Assembly (NCBI GenBank): GCA_041563475.1
Contig: JBFFMY010000009.1
Location: 1-64,000 of the forward strand
DNA length: 64,000 nt
Reading direction: 5' to 3'
Origin: CAJXZP01 sp041563475
GTDB lineage: Bacteria > Bacteroidota > Bacteroidia > Flavobacteriales_G > Salibacteraceae
The position numbers were made by a program, and so were the translations under genes. The number at the start of each line of letters is the position of its first letter. The stretch's first letter is position 1. Positions 1-7,941 of the stretch are shown one piece after another. The notes beneath the pieces are model-generated. The model made no database searches and had not been told where the DNA came from. It worked only from the letters and a program-made list of their open reading frames with translations.

Positions 1-19
1 CCCTAAAACTTAAACCCAC

Positions 20-1120
20 ATGAATCCCGATTTAAAATACCTCGTTGGACTACTCCAATTGAAAGGAGTTGGTAGTACATCTATAATTAAGCTTTTAAAA
101 CATTATGGTTCCGCAAAAAATATTTTTGAACACCTGCCAAACGACTTCTCAAAAAACATGAAGGGGATTTCAATTCCAATCAAAGAAGCCATTTGTAGCG
201 GCCCGAACTGGATAGAAGTTGAAAAAGAACTTAACTTTATAGAGAGAAATGAAATTCAATGTATCCCCTACGATGATGAAAAATACCCTCGCAGATTAAA
301 ATTTTGTGCAGATGCTCCGGTTTTATTGTTTACAAAAGGAGTAGTAAATTTTAATCACTCAAAGATTTTGGCAGTTGTAGGAACTCGAAGAGCAACACCT
401 CAGGGAAAAAAAATAACTGCCAAAATAATTACCGAACTTGCCAATCAAAATGTTCTCATTTTAAGTGGTTTAGCATTCGGAATAGATATCATAGCCCACG
501 ATTCTGCCATTAAAAACAACCTTCCAACCATAGGCGTTTTAGCGCATGGACTAGATAGGATTTACCCTTCAGAACATAAAAAGTATATCCAAAAAATGCA
601 AAATAACGGGGCGCTATTAACGGAGTTTATGAGTGGAACTAAGCCAGACAGAGAAAATTTCCCTAAGAGAAATAGGATTGTTGCAGGTATGGCAGACGCT
701 GTTTTGGTTGTTGAATCTCAACGAACTGGGGGCTCAATGATTACTGCCGATTTAGGATTTGGTTATGGTAGAGATGTTTTTGCCATTCCGGGTCGACCTG
801 GAGATAAACAAAGTGAGGGGTGTAATTTCTTAATCCGTAGTAACAAAGCTTCACTTGTAGAATCGGCAACGGATATTAAATATTTAATGAATTGGAGAGA
901 ACAGCCTGCACCCAAAGCGATTCAAAAACAACTATTTGTTCCCCTTACTAAAATCGAAGAAAAGCTAATTCTCATCCTTTCCGATCACAGAAAACTACCC
1001 ATGGATGAGTTATGCTTGTCGGCAGGTATTTCTGTTAGTCAATCCTCCATACCATTGTTAAATTTAGAGCTGAATGGAATGATTAGAACACTACCTGGGA
1101 AAGTGGTGGAACTGATTTAA
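20..1120 (+). CDS. dprA: DNA-processing protein DprA
   Basis: Loads RecA onto incoming single-stranded DNA during natural transformation. The 366-aa product has the usual three parts: an N-terminal helix-hairpin-helix/SAM-like region (about 1-60), a Rossmann-type core (about 80-290) and a C-terminal winged-helix module (about 305-366). Family motifs are visible: VVGTRRATPQG near residue 120, LSGLAFGIDIIAH, NRIVAGMADAVLVVE and the TGGSMITADLG stretch. Length is normal. Its ATG is only 20 bp into the window, so upstream partners cannot be seen. It is followed by the gdhA promoter region, so it ends its transcription unit. Confidence 0.95.
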   Translation: MNPDLKYLVGLLQLKGVGSTSIIKLLKHYGSAKNIFEHLPNDFSKNMKGISIPIKEAICSGPNWIEVEKELNFIERNEIQCIPYDDEKYPRRLKFCADAPVLLFTKGVVNFNHSKILAVVGTRRATPQGKKITAKIITELANQNVLILSGLAFGIDIIAHDSAIKNNLPTIGVLAHGLDRIYPSEHKKYIQKMQNNGALLTEFMSGTKPDRENFPKRNRIVAGMADAVLVVESQRTGGSMITADLGFGYGRDVFAIPGRPGDKQSEGCNFLIRSNKASLVESATDIKYLMNWREQPAPKAIQKQLFVPLTKIEEKLILILSDHRKLPMDELCLSAGISVSQSSIPLLNLELNGMIRTLPGKVVELI

Positions 1121-1183
1121 TTTCAAGACTTTTATCATAAAAAATTATCAATACATTTGAAAAATTTATGAAATTAATTTGAT

Positions 1184-1191
1184 TAATTTTG
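1184..1191 (+). promoter_or_regulatory. -7 promoter box for gdhA
   Basis: TAATTTTG matches the Bacteroidota -7 consensus TAnnTTTG at every fixed position. A TTG lies at 1157-1159, 24 bp upstream, which is slightly wide for a -33 box. The start codon follows 25 bp downstream. Confidence 0.6.
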
Positions 1192-1216
1192 CGCCCTAAA
1201 TTTTTAACAAAACAAA

Positions 1217-2578
1217 ATGTCAGCAAATAAATACCAAGCTCAGATTGATGCGTTCATGAGCACAGTTGCCGTTAAAAACGGACACGAAAAAGAGTTTCTT
1301 CAAGCGGTTGAGGAAGTGATGGAATCAGTTATTCCATTTGTTGAGGAAAATCCTAAATATCAGGGGAAAAAATTATTAGAAAGAATGGTTGAGCCTGAGC
1401 GCGCAATTCAATTCAGAATTCCTTGGCTAGATGACGCAGGCAATATTCAAGTTAACCGCGGGTACAGAGTTCAATTTAACTCTGCAATTGGACCATACAA
1501 AGGTGGTATGCGCTTTCACCCTTCGGTAACTTTATCCATCCTAAAATTCTTAGGATTTGAGCAAGTATTTAAAAACTCATTGACTACCCTTCCTATGGGA
1601 GGTGGTAAAGGTGGTTCTGATTTTGACCCAAAAGGGAAATCAGACAATGAAGTAATGCGTTTTTGCCAATCATTAATGACAGAATTATCTAAACATATTG
1701 GTGCAGATACCGATGTACCTGCTGGTGATATTGGTGTTGGTGGTCGTGAAATTGGTTTTATGTTTGGTCAATACAAAAGACTTCGTAACGAATTTACCGG
1801 TATTTTAACGGGTAAAGGATTAGAATACGGAGGTTCATTAATTCGTCCAGAAGCCACGGGTTACGGAGCTGTATATTTCTTAAACGAAATGTTATTGAGA
1901 AAAGGTGATTCAATGGAAGGAAAAGTTGTTGCCGTTTCTGGTTCTGGAAACGTAGCGCAATATGCTATTGAAAAATTAACTCAATTAGGTGGAAAAGCTG
2001 TTACTGCTTCGGATTCTTCAGGTTGTATTTATGACCCTGCAGGAATTGACGCAGAGAAATTAGCTTTCTTAATGGAATTGAAAAACGTAAAACGTGGCCG
2101 TATTAAAGAATACGCTAACAAATACGGAGTTGATTTCTTTGAAGGTAAACGTCCTTGGGAAGTAGTAAACAAAGTAGATTTAGCAATGCCATGTGCGACT
2201 CAAAATGAGTTAGACGCTGCGAATGCAAAAGTATTAATCAATGCGGGTGTAATTGGAGTTGCAGAAGGTGCTAACATGCCTTCAACTCCAGAAGCTGTTC
2301 ATGCTTTCACCGCTGCAAATATTATGTTTGCTCCAGGAAAAGCTTCAAATGCAGGTGGTGTTGCCACTTCTGGTTTAGAAATGTCTCAAAACTCATTACG
2401 TTTGGCATGGTCAGCTGAAGAAGTTGATACACGTTTACACGACATTATGAAAGCAATTCATTCTTCGTGTGTAAAATATGGAACAAATGCAGACGGAACT
2501 GTAGATTACGTTAAAGGAGCAAATATTGCTGGTTTCGTAAAGGTTGCTGACGCTATGATCGCTCAAGGTTTGGTATAA
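1217..2578 (+). CDS. gdhA: NADP-type glutamate dehydrogenase
   Basis: Reductive amination of 2-oxoglutarate to glutamate, a main route of ammonium assimilation. The 453-aa length is that of the hexameric NADP-dependent class. The substrate site is intact: KGGMRFHPSV near residue 95, and PMGGGKGGSDFDPKG at about 126-140 with the catalytic-site lysine. The nucleotide fold follows with VSGSGNVAQYA near 240. The gene is monocistronic: its own promoter box lies upstream and a hairpin terminator downstream. Cofactor preference is inferred from subfamily resemblance, not shown. Confidence 0.95.
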   Translation: MSANKYQAQIDAFMSTVAVKNGHEKEFLQAVEEVMESVIPFVEENPKYQGKKLLERMVEPERAIQFRIPWLDDAGNIQVNRGYRVQFNSAIGPYKGGMRFHPSVTLSILKFLGFEQVFKNSLTTLPMGGGKGGSDFDPKGKSDNEVMRFCQSLMTELSKHIGADTDVPAGDIGVGGREIGFMFGQYKRLRNEFTGILTGKGLEYGGSLIRPEATGYGAVYFLNEMLLRKGDSMEGKVVAVSGSGNVAQYAIEKLTQLGGKAVTASDSSGCIYDPAGIDAEKLAFLMELKNVKRGRIKEYANKYGVDFFEGKRPWEVVNKVDLAMPCATQNELDAANAKVLINAGVIGVAEGANMPSTPEAVHAFTAANIMFAPGKASNAGGVATSGLEMSQNSLRLAWSAEEVDTRLHDIMKAIHSSCVKYGTNADGTVDYVKGANIAGFVKVADAMIAQGLV

Positions 2579-2620
2579 AAAAGACGGTGGACGGAAGTTC
2601 TAAGTTTAGAATATAATTTA

Positions 2621-2650
2621 AAAAGAGGAATCGAAAGGTTCCTCTTTTTT
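2621..2650 (+). terminator. Terminator after gdhA
   Basis: A 10-bp perfect stem (AAAAGAGGAA with TTCCTCTTTT) closes an 8-nt loop and ends in a T-run. Confidence 0.8.
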
Positions 2651-2696
2651 GTTTAAAGACCTAATCTAAACACTATTTTCATCGTTTCAAAACCCA

Positions 2697-2704
2697 TATA
2701 TTTG
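2697..2704 (+). promoter_or_regulatory. -7 promoter box for kbl
   Basis: TATATTTG is an exact match to TAnnTTTG, 20 bp before the kbl ATG. No convincing -33 TTG is seen at 17-23 bp. Confidence 0.55.
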
Positions 2705-2724
2705 GCAACCTTAAAAACAATATT

Positions 2725-3918
2725 ATGTACGGAAAACTGAAAGATTCTTTAGTCAAAGAATTAGCAGAAATAAAAGCTGCTGGACTATATAAAAGCGAAC
2801 GAATTATAACCACCCCTCAAGGAGCAGAGATAAAAGTAAGCACAGGAGAAGAAGTATTGAATTTTTGTTCAAACAACTATTTAGGTTTATCATCTCATCC
2901 TCGCGTTATTGCAGCCGCTCACAAAACACTAGATTCTCATGGTTATGGTCTTTCCTCTGTTCGGTTTATTTGTGGAACCCAAGATATTCATAAAGAATTA
3001 GAAGCCAAAATTGCAACGTTTTTAGGAACAGAAGACACCATCTTATATGCGGCAGCCTTTGACGCAAATGGAGGTGTTTTCGAGCCGTTGTTTGGGGCCG
3101 AAGACGCGATTATTTCCGATGCTTTAAACCATGCCTCTATTATTGATGGCGTTCGTTTATGTAAAGCACAACGATTCAGATATGCCAATAACGATATGGC
3201 GGATTTGGAGAAACAACTTATTGAAGCTTCAAAAACTGCTAAAAATAAAATTATCGTAACCGATGGTGTTTTCTCTATGGATGGCTATGTGGCTCAAATT
3301 GACAAAATTTGTGACTTAGCCGATAAGTATGATGCGTTAGTCATGGTAGACGAATGTCACTCTACAGGATTTATTGGAAAAACAGGCCGTGGAACTCACG
3401 AGTTAGCTAACGCTATGGGGCGTGTGGATATCATTACTGGTACTCTAGGCAAAGGTCTTGGTGGTGCAATGGGTGGGTTTACCACAGGACGTAAAGAAAT
3501 TATCGAAATGTTGCGTCAAAGATCTCGCCCGTATTTATTCTCTAATTCCTTAGCTCCAGCCATTGTAGGAGCTTCAATTGAGGTATTGAACATGCTGAGT
3601 GAAACAACGGAGCTAAGAGATAAATTACACGCTAACGTAGCTCAATTTAAAGCCGGAGTTAAGGCAGCAGGTTTTGATATAAAAGATGGTGACTCTGCAA
3701 TTGTTCCAATTATGTTATATGACGCGCCACTAGCCCAAGAATTCGCAAACAAACTGCTTGCAGAGGGAATTTATGTTATTGGGTTCTTTTATCCAGTAGT
3801 GCCGAAAGGGCAAGCTAGAATACGTGTTCAACTTTCTGCAGGGCATGAACCAAAACATGTAGATAAAGCTATTGCTGCATTTACTAAAATAGGTAAAGAG
3901 TTAGGTGTTATAAAATAA
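2725..3918 (+). CDS. kbl: Glycine C-acetyltransferase (2-amino-3-ketobutyrate CoA ligase)
   Basis: PLP enzyme of the alpha-oxoamine synthase family that interconverts 2-amino-3-ketobutyrate plus CoA with glycine plus acetyl-CoA in threonine breakdown. At 397 aa it matches the usual length. The PLP lysine is K243 in TGTLGKGLGGAMGG, and the cofactor-binding VDECHSTGFIG lies near 208-218. The N-terminus resembles Kbl rather than serine palmitoyltransferase or BioF. Threonine dehydrogenase (tdh) is not adjacent, so the partner would be encoded elsewhere. Monocistronic, with promoter and terminator on either side. Confidence 0.93.
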   Translation: MYGKLKDSLVKELAEIKAAGLYKSERIITTPQGAEIKVSTGEEVLNFCSNNYLGLSSHPRVIAAAHKTLDSHGYGLSSVRFICGTQDIHKELEAKIATFLGTEDTILYAAAFDANGGVFEPLFGAEDAIISDALNHASIIDGVRLCKAQRFRYANNDMADLEKQLIEASKTAKNKIIVTDGVFSMDGYVAQIDKICDLADKYDALVMVDECHSTGFIGKTGRGTHELANAMGRVDIITGTLGKGLGGAMGGFTTGRKEIIEMLRQRSRPYLFSNSLAPAIVGASIEVLNMLSETTELRDKLHANVAQFKAGVKAAGFDIKDGDSAIVPIMLYDAPLAQEFANKLLAEGIYVIGFFYPVVPKGQARIRVQLSAGHEPKHVDKAIAAFTKIGKELGVIK

Positions 3919-3949
3919 CAGCAAACAAGACGCCAGTAAAGAAAATTTG

Positions 3950-3983
3950 AAATCCTCGCTCCTTAAAAAGAGTGAGGATTTTT
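3950..3983 (+). terminator. Terminator after kbl
   Basis: A 12-bp stem with one G-T pair (3950-3961 with 3970-3981) closes an 8-nt loop and runs into a T-rich tail. Confidence 0.8.
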
Positions 3984-4057
3984 CCTTATTGTATTAAATG
4001 TCACCTATTTCGATTAGTTATAATAGTATTCTCGTAGTTCAATCAATTTAATGAGTT

Positions 4058-4270
4058 ATGACTATCAATAACGCTATTCGCGCCATCGCAGGAACTTTCA
4101 TTATTATCTCTGTGTTATTAGGCCATTATGTAAACGAGCTATGGTTCCTTTTCACGCTGTTTGTTGGAGCGAATTTACTGCAGTCAAGCTTTACCAAATG
4201 GTGTATGATGGAAAAAATACTTGCAAAATTAGGGGTGAAAGCATCTGAAGGAGATAGCTGTTCTATTTAA
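4058..4270 (+). CDS. Small DUF2892-type membrane protein
   Basis: A 70-aa protein with two hydrophobic segments (about 5-25 and 28-45) and a short cytosolic tail containing WCMMEKILAKLG and two further cysteine-containing positions. This layout is that of DUF2892/YgaP-like inner-membrane proteins, often fused to or found near rhodanese domains; no rhodanese is present here. Function unknown. The ORF ends tail-to-tail with the next gene, sharing 8 bp, and no terminator separates them. Confidence 0.75.
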   Translation: MTINNAIRAIAGTFIIISVLLGHYVNELWFLFTLFVGANLLQSSFTKWCMMEKILAKLGVKASEGDSCSI

Positions 4271-4754
4271 TTAGATCTTTCAATTTATCAAGAGATAATT
4301 CTTGGGTTTCATCTACCGAAATTTTGTGGGAGATTAAATTCATTGACCCTTTTACTTCTCCATTCACCCGAACCTTTGAGGTGCTAAATATTGAGGAAAT
4401 GCCCACCTTAGTGGCTAACATTGCCAAAGGTTCTTCAGAACGTATAGTCAAAGGTATCTCAATTTGATTCTTACCCGATGGAGGGATAGTCACCTTTTCC
4501 GACAAAATTGCCTTTCCAATAAATCTCTCGTTTAACAAGAGGTCCAAATCCGCCCTTTTTACAACTACTTTGGATGAATTCTCATTAGTAACCGTAACTA
4601 CTACTATGATTTCCGCACGATTAGATTCCAATTCAGATACACTCACACTATCAATAGAAGAAATACTTACCTCCTTAAACCCACATGATGTTGTGAAAAT
4701 GATTAATAAAACTACAGCGAAAGTTCCATTCACAAAACTTTTAAGTTTCTTCAT
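4263..4754 (-). CDS. LEA14-like lipoprotein
   Basis: A 163-aa predicted lipoprotein: lysine-rich N-terminus, hydrophobic segment and a lipobox ending at Cys24 (TTSC). The mature part is a single beta-rich domain that resembles the late-embryogenesis-abundant type 2 (LEA14/WHy) fold, with alternating strands such as SELESNRAEIIVVVTVTNENS and PPSGKNQIEIPLTIRSEEP. Bacterial versions are envelope proteins of unclear role. Divergent from mrp across a 181-bp gap; overlaps the 3' end of the preceding small membrane gene on the other strand. Family assignment is from fold-like pattern only. Confidence 0.75.
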   Translation of the reverse strand: MKKLKSFVNGTFAVVLLIIFTTSCGFKEVSISSIDSVSVSELESNRAEIIVVVTVTNENSSKVVVKRADLDLLLNERFIGKAILSEKVTIPPSGKNQIEIPLTIRSEEPLAMLATKVGISSIFSTSKVRVNGEVKGSMNLISHKISVDETQELSLDKLKDLIK

Positions 4755-4935
4755 CCCACAAGATTATAGAATAAGCGCCTATTCAAGAACTATATCTGTT
4801 AAAAAATCACAACACTATAAGTTTCTGTAATTTACTCCAAAGAAAAATGACGATTGTAGTACCTGAAATGAAACAAAAATCACTTTAGAATCATTCTAAA
4901 TACCGTATTTTCGTTTCATAATATTTGACACAAAC

Positions 4936-6006
4936 ATGATCACAGAAGATAAAGTAAGAAAAGGCCTTTCGTATGTAATAGAGCCGGATTTGAAAAAGGA
5001 CCTAATTTCAGCTAACTTGGTTTCTAGCATGCAAATTCAAGGAAACAAAGTTGCGTTTGATTTAAAAATTAGCAACCCTGCTATGCACAGCAAGCAAAGA
5101 ATGGAAGAGGCTGTTTTACATTACCTTCAATTACATGTTGCTGAAGATGTTGAGGTTCAAATTAACTTTATTCCACTTGAAAAGCATCAAAATAAACGCG
5201 AACCTAGTCAACGAAAAACATTGCAAGGTGTAAAACACATTATTGCTGTTGCTTCTGGCAAAGGCGGTGTTGGAAAATCTACTATAACGGCCAATATTGC
5301 TGCTGGTTTGGCTAAAAATGGGCATACAGTAGGACTTATTGATGCCGATATTTATGGTCCATCCATGCCAATGATGTTTGATGAAGTTCAATCCGTACCA
5401 GGAAGTATGGAAATTGAAGGGAAACAAAAAATGACTCCCGTGGATAGTGCTTGGGGAGTTAAAATCATGTCGATTGGTTTTTTTGCACAAGCAAACCAGG
5501 CGATTGTTTGGAGAGGTCCAATGGTAGATAGCGCGTTAAAACAAATGGCAAACGACACCCATTGGGGAGATTTAGATTATTTACTTATTGATCTTCCTCC
5601 CGGCACAGGTGACATTCATTTATCCTTAGTACAAAATATTCCTCTAACTGGAATTATAGTTGTTACAACTCCTCAACCTGTTGCTTTAGCAGATGCCAGA
5701 AAGGCTGTAGGAATGTTCAAAATGGATGGAGTTACCATTCCAATACTCGGGATTGTAGAGAATATGAGCTATTTCGTTCCGGAAGATATGCCAGAAAAGA
5801 AATACTATATTTTTGGGCAAGATGGAGCGAAAGGACTCGCGGAAGAATTAAATATTCCTTTAATTGCCCAAATCCCTTTAGTTACTAGCATTAGAGAATC
5901 TGGAGATGTAGGAAGACCTGCGGTTTTACAAAATGGCACACCTCAATCTGAAGCATTCAAAGAACTCGTGACTACTATCGAACACAAAATGAAAGAATTG
6001 GCTTAA
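4936..6006 (+). CDS. Mrp/ApbC-type Fe-S cluster carrier ATPase
   Basis: P-loop ATPase that transfers Fe-S clusters to apo-proteins. The 356-aa product has an N-terminal MIP18/DUF59 domain (about 1-85) and a Mrp ATPase domain (about 98-355) with a deviant Walker A motif GKGGVGKST at 108-116 and DADIYGPSMP soon after. The segment where ApbC/Nbp35 proteins usually carry a CxxC (after ENMSYF, around residue 275) has no cysteine here. It sits 5 bp before a NifU-domain gene, so the two probably act as one Fe-S maturation unit. Confidence 0.93.
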   Translation: MITEDKVRKGLSYVIEPDLKKDLISANLVSSMQIQGNKVAFDLKISNPAMHSKQRMEEAVLHYLQLHVAEDVEVQINFIPLEKHQNKREPSQRKTLQGVKHIIAVASGKGGVGKSTITANIAAGLAKNGHTVGLIDADIYGPSMPMMFDEVQSVPGSMEIEGKQKMTPVDSAWGVKIMSIGFFAQANQAIVWRGPMVDSALKQMANDTHWGDLDYLLIDLPPGTGDIHLSLVQNIPLTGIIVVTTPQPVALADARKAVGMFKMDGVTIPILGIVENMSYFVPEDMPEKKYYIFGQDGAKGLAEELNIPLIAQIPLVTSIRESGDVGRPAVLQNGTPQSEAFKELVTTIEHKMKELA

Positions 6007-6011
6007 AAATT

Positions 6012-6278
6012 ATGTCCATTAATCAAGAAATAGAAAATAAAATTTTAGCAGTATTAGAACAAATAAGACCCTATTTGTTAGAAGATGGCGGTGACTTAGA
6101 GCTTGTAGAACTCACAAAAGATTACGTTGCAAGAGTTGAGCTTAAAGGAACGTGTATTAGTTGTAATTTAAATAGTATGACTTTTAAAACGGGAATTGAA
6201 GAATCTATTTTACGCGCTGTTCCGGAAGTAACTCGAGTTGAAGCTATTAATTTCACTATAATCCCACCAAATAAATAG
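6012..6278 (+). CDS. NifU C-terminal domain Fe-S scaffold protein
   Basis: An 88-aa stand-alone NifU-like C-terminal domain. The cluster-binding CxxC is Cys48-Ile-Ser-Cys51 within LKGTCISCNLNSMTFK, preceded by the typical IRPYLLEDGGDLELV segment. Proteins of this kind bind a 4Fe-4S cluster at a dimer interface and hand it on. Co-transcribed with mrp (5-bp gap), which is the expected ATPase partner. Followed by a terminator. Confidence 0.93.
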   Translation: MSINQEIENKILAVLEQIRPYLLEDGGDLELVELTKDYVARVELKGTCISCNLNSMTFKTGIEESILRAVPEVTRVEAINFTIIPPNK

Positions 6279-6298
6279 TATTAAATCACACCTTGTTA

Positions 6299-6325
6299 AG
6301 CCTCCATTTTTGGGGGCCTTTTTAT
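6299..6325 (+). terminator. Terminator after mrp-nifU unit
   Basis: GC-rich stem (AAGCCTCC with GGGGGCCTT, one bulged base and one G-T pair) and a T-tract on the plus strand. Confidence 0.65.
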
Positions 6326-6328
6326 GCA

Positions 6329-6361
6329 CAAAAAAAGCCCCCATCAACAGATGAGAGCTTA
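6329..6361 (-). terminator. Terminator of the 100-aa gene (minus strand)
   Basis: Imperfect 11-position stem with two mismatches and a T-run on the minus strand, 22 bp beyond the stop of the gene at 6384-6686. Confidence 0.6.
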
Positions 6362-6383
6362 ACCCTTTTACGAAAAGTCTATG

Positions 6384-6686
6384 TTATGCTTGCATAGCCA
6401 TTTCAACGTTAATATTCTTTTGAGCGGCATAGCGATCAATCCAATTGGGTTGACCTTGAAGAGGGATTTCACGTGCCTCTTCAAATTTAATTTCCAACAA
6501 GATCGGATAATCTTCATTTTCATAATCCGATAAATTGAAATTTGTATAATTAACACCTGTTTGGCGTTCTACATTAACCACCTCAAAATCCCTGTGCTCC
6601 GAATAAAGAACAGAATCTTCAGTTAGCACCATTAACTTAGGTGAGTTGGTAAAAATAGGTGCGGCATAAAAAAATCTAGCATCCAT
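6384..6686 (-). CDS. Conserved-looking 100-aa protein, unknown function
   Basis: I do not recognise the family. The 100-aa product is acidic and soluble, with no signal peptide, membrane segment or cysteine pair. Features are SEHRDFEVVNVERQTGV, an acidic LSDYENEDYPILLEIKFEE stretch and a PNWIDRYAAQKN segment. It has an ATG start, its own 3' terminator and a 218-bp upstream gap, all of which support a real monocistronic gene rather than a chance frame. Coding bias looks like that of its neighbours. Confidence 0.7.
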   Translation of the reverse strand: MDARFFYAAPIFTNSPKLMVLTEDSVLYSEHRDFEVVNVERQTGVNYTNFNLSDYENEDYPILLEIKFEEAREIPLQGQPNWIDRYAAQKNINVEMAMQA

Positions 6687-6769
6687 GATTAGTGATTGTT
6701 AAATAGTTAGTAAATAATTTCCCAAAATCTCCTCCTTTTATATTACTCCAGGATTCGACATAACAATTA

Positions 6770-6785
6770 TAGATATTAATATCTA
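6770..6785. repeat. 16-bp AT palindrome
   Basis: TAGATATTAATATCTA is a perfect palindrome in the 218-bp gap between the 100-aa gene and crcB. The composition is low-complexity and the site could be chance; no function is assigned. The same gap carries a 10-bp direct repeat TCAATACGTT at 6838-6847 and 6865-6874. Confidence 0.35.
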
Positions 6786-6904
6786 GCTGATTCCATTTTG
6801 ATACATATGTTTAAAGCAATTGACCAATTGTTGGAAATCAATACGTTGAGACATAAAAATAGAGTCAATACGTTTAATTTGATGTTCAATTTTCAACAAT
6901 CAAA

Positions 6905-7285
6905 TTATTTATTTATCACCCTTATAAATGGATACATTACTAAAACGCCCAATACAACGCTTACAAAAATATTTCCAATAGCATACATCCAATGGTGACC
7001 TTTTAGCAATAATACCGTTTCAAAACTAAATGTAGAAAACGTACTCAATCCACCACAAAACCCAATAACAACAAATGCACGTATCCAGGGGTAAGTTTCA
7101 AATTTTGATTCTGAGTAATACAGAGTAAGCCCCATAATTAATATGGCCAATAAATTAGCTCCTAGCGTTGCAATAGGCAGAAAACTTTTTAAGTGATTAA
7201 CTACAATTAAGCTAAAAGCAAACCGTACCATAGCACCTAAACCACCTCCAACAAAAACTGGTAACATTAGTTTTAATTCACCCAT
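6905..7285 (-). CDS. crcB: Fluoride exporter CrcB/Fluc
   Basis: Dual-topology fluoride channel that relieves intracellular fluoride toxicity. The 126-aa product has four membrane segments and the family signatures: VGGGLGAMVRFAFS near the N-terminus, the pore asparagine in LGANLLAILIMG, and GFCGGLSTFSTFSFE in the third segment. Overlaps the end of the PAP2 gene by 13 bp, so translation is probably coupled. I looked for a fluoride riboswitch in front of the unit and saw none. Confidence 0.92.
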   Translation of the reverse strand: MGELKLMLPVFVGGGLGAMVRFAFSLIVVNHLKSFLPIATLGANLLAILIMGLTLYYSESKFETYPWIRAFVVIGFCGGLSTFSTFSFETVLLLKGHHWMYAIGNIFVSVVLGVLVMYPFIRVINK

Positions 7286-7875
7286 CTCTTTTCTAAATAA
7301 AGATATACTTGCGCGGAAACATACCCAGATAAAACACCGATAACCGCCCCACCTAAAATGTCTCCAGGATAATGTACGCCCAAATATATTCTAGAATAGG
7401 ATACCATTGATGCCCAAAAAATCATCCATATCCACACCATTTTTGATTTAAGAATTGACGACACAAATACAGCTATAGCAAATGAATTCGCGGCATGTGA
7501 AGATACAAATCCATACAAACCACCCCTATAAATTTCACCATTTGGTTGGTGAAGTAAATGTATTTGACTCATTAATTCCGGGGTATGTGAAGGTCGTAAT
7601 CGGGTAAAAAACGGTTTAAAAAATCCAGAAGAAATTTGATCGGCTAATAAAATTGCCAACCCAATAGACCCCAAAAGAATCAACCATTGAGATAAATTTT
7701 GCTTAGGCCAATTTTGATTTCTTGATTTAAGAAGCACGAAGATCAATATTAAATATAATGGAATCCATAAAGAAGTGGAGGAAACCCACCACATCAACGA
7801 ATCCAAAGCCGAATGATGCCAACCATTTAGCCACAAAAAGATTTCCTTATCAAAAGCATCAATTCGTTCGATCAT
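7273..7875 (-). CDS. PAP2-family membrane phosphatase
   Basis: Integral-membrane phosphatase of the type 2 phosphatidic acid phosphatase family; substrates may be undecaprenyl pyrophosphate or phosphatidyl lipids. All three catalytic motifs are visible (200-aa numbering): KX6RP at 87-95, SSH at 125-127 and SRX5HX3D at 161-172. About five to six membrane segments. The frame is open to a TTG at 7926, but the ATG at 7875 gives a normal N-terminus and is preferred. Located downstream of the efflux operon (66-bp gap) and overlapping crcB. Confidence 0.88.
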   Translation of the reverse strand: MIERIDAFDKEIFLWLNGWHHSALDSLMWWVSSTSLWIPLYLILIFVLLKSRNQNWPKQNLSQWLILLGSIGLAILLADQISSGFFKPFFTRLRPSHTPELMSQIHLLHQPNGEIYRGGLYGFVSSHAANSFAIAVFVSSILKSKMVWIWMIFWASMVSYSRIYLGVHYPGDILGGAVIGVLSGYVSAQVYLYLEKRWVN

Positions 7876-7941
7876 AATTAAATTATTGAGAACAAATCTA
7901 TTATAAAATAGAATTTGTCCCTCCAATTTATGAGTTAAGGA

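Noticed and set aside
4570..4830. 86-aa plus-strand frame opposite the LEA-like lipoprotein gene
   Set aside because: Antisense to a gene with a good lipobox; the translated product shows no domain or signal.
5131..5490. 119-aa open frame on the minus strand inside mrp
   Set aside because: It lies wholly within the mrp ATPase domain, its product has no recognisable domain, and mrp coding signals are clear; a shadow frame.
6798..6998. 66-aa plus-strand frame overlapping the end of crcB
   Set aside because: Its second half is antisense to crcB and the first half is in a repeat-rich AT gap; no domain.
7876..7941. Possible fluoride riboswitch ahead of the PAP2-crcB pair
   Set aside because: The 66-bp gap is AT-rich with no paired GC elements like those of the crcB motif.
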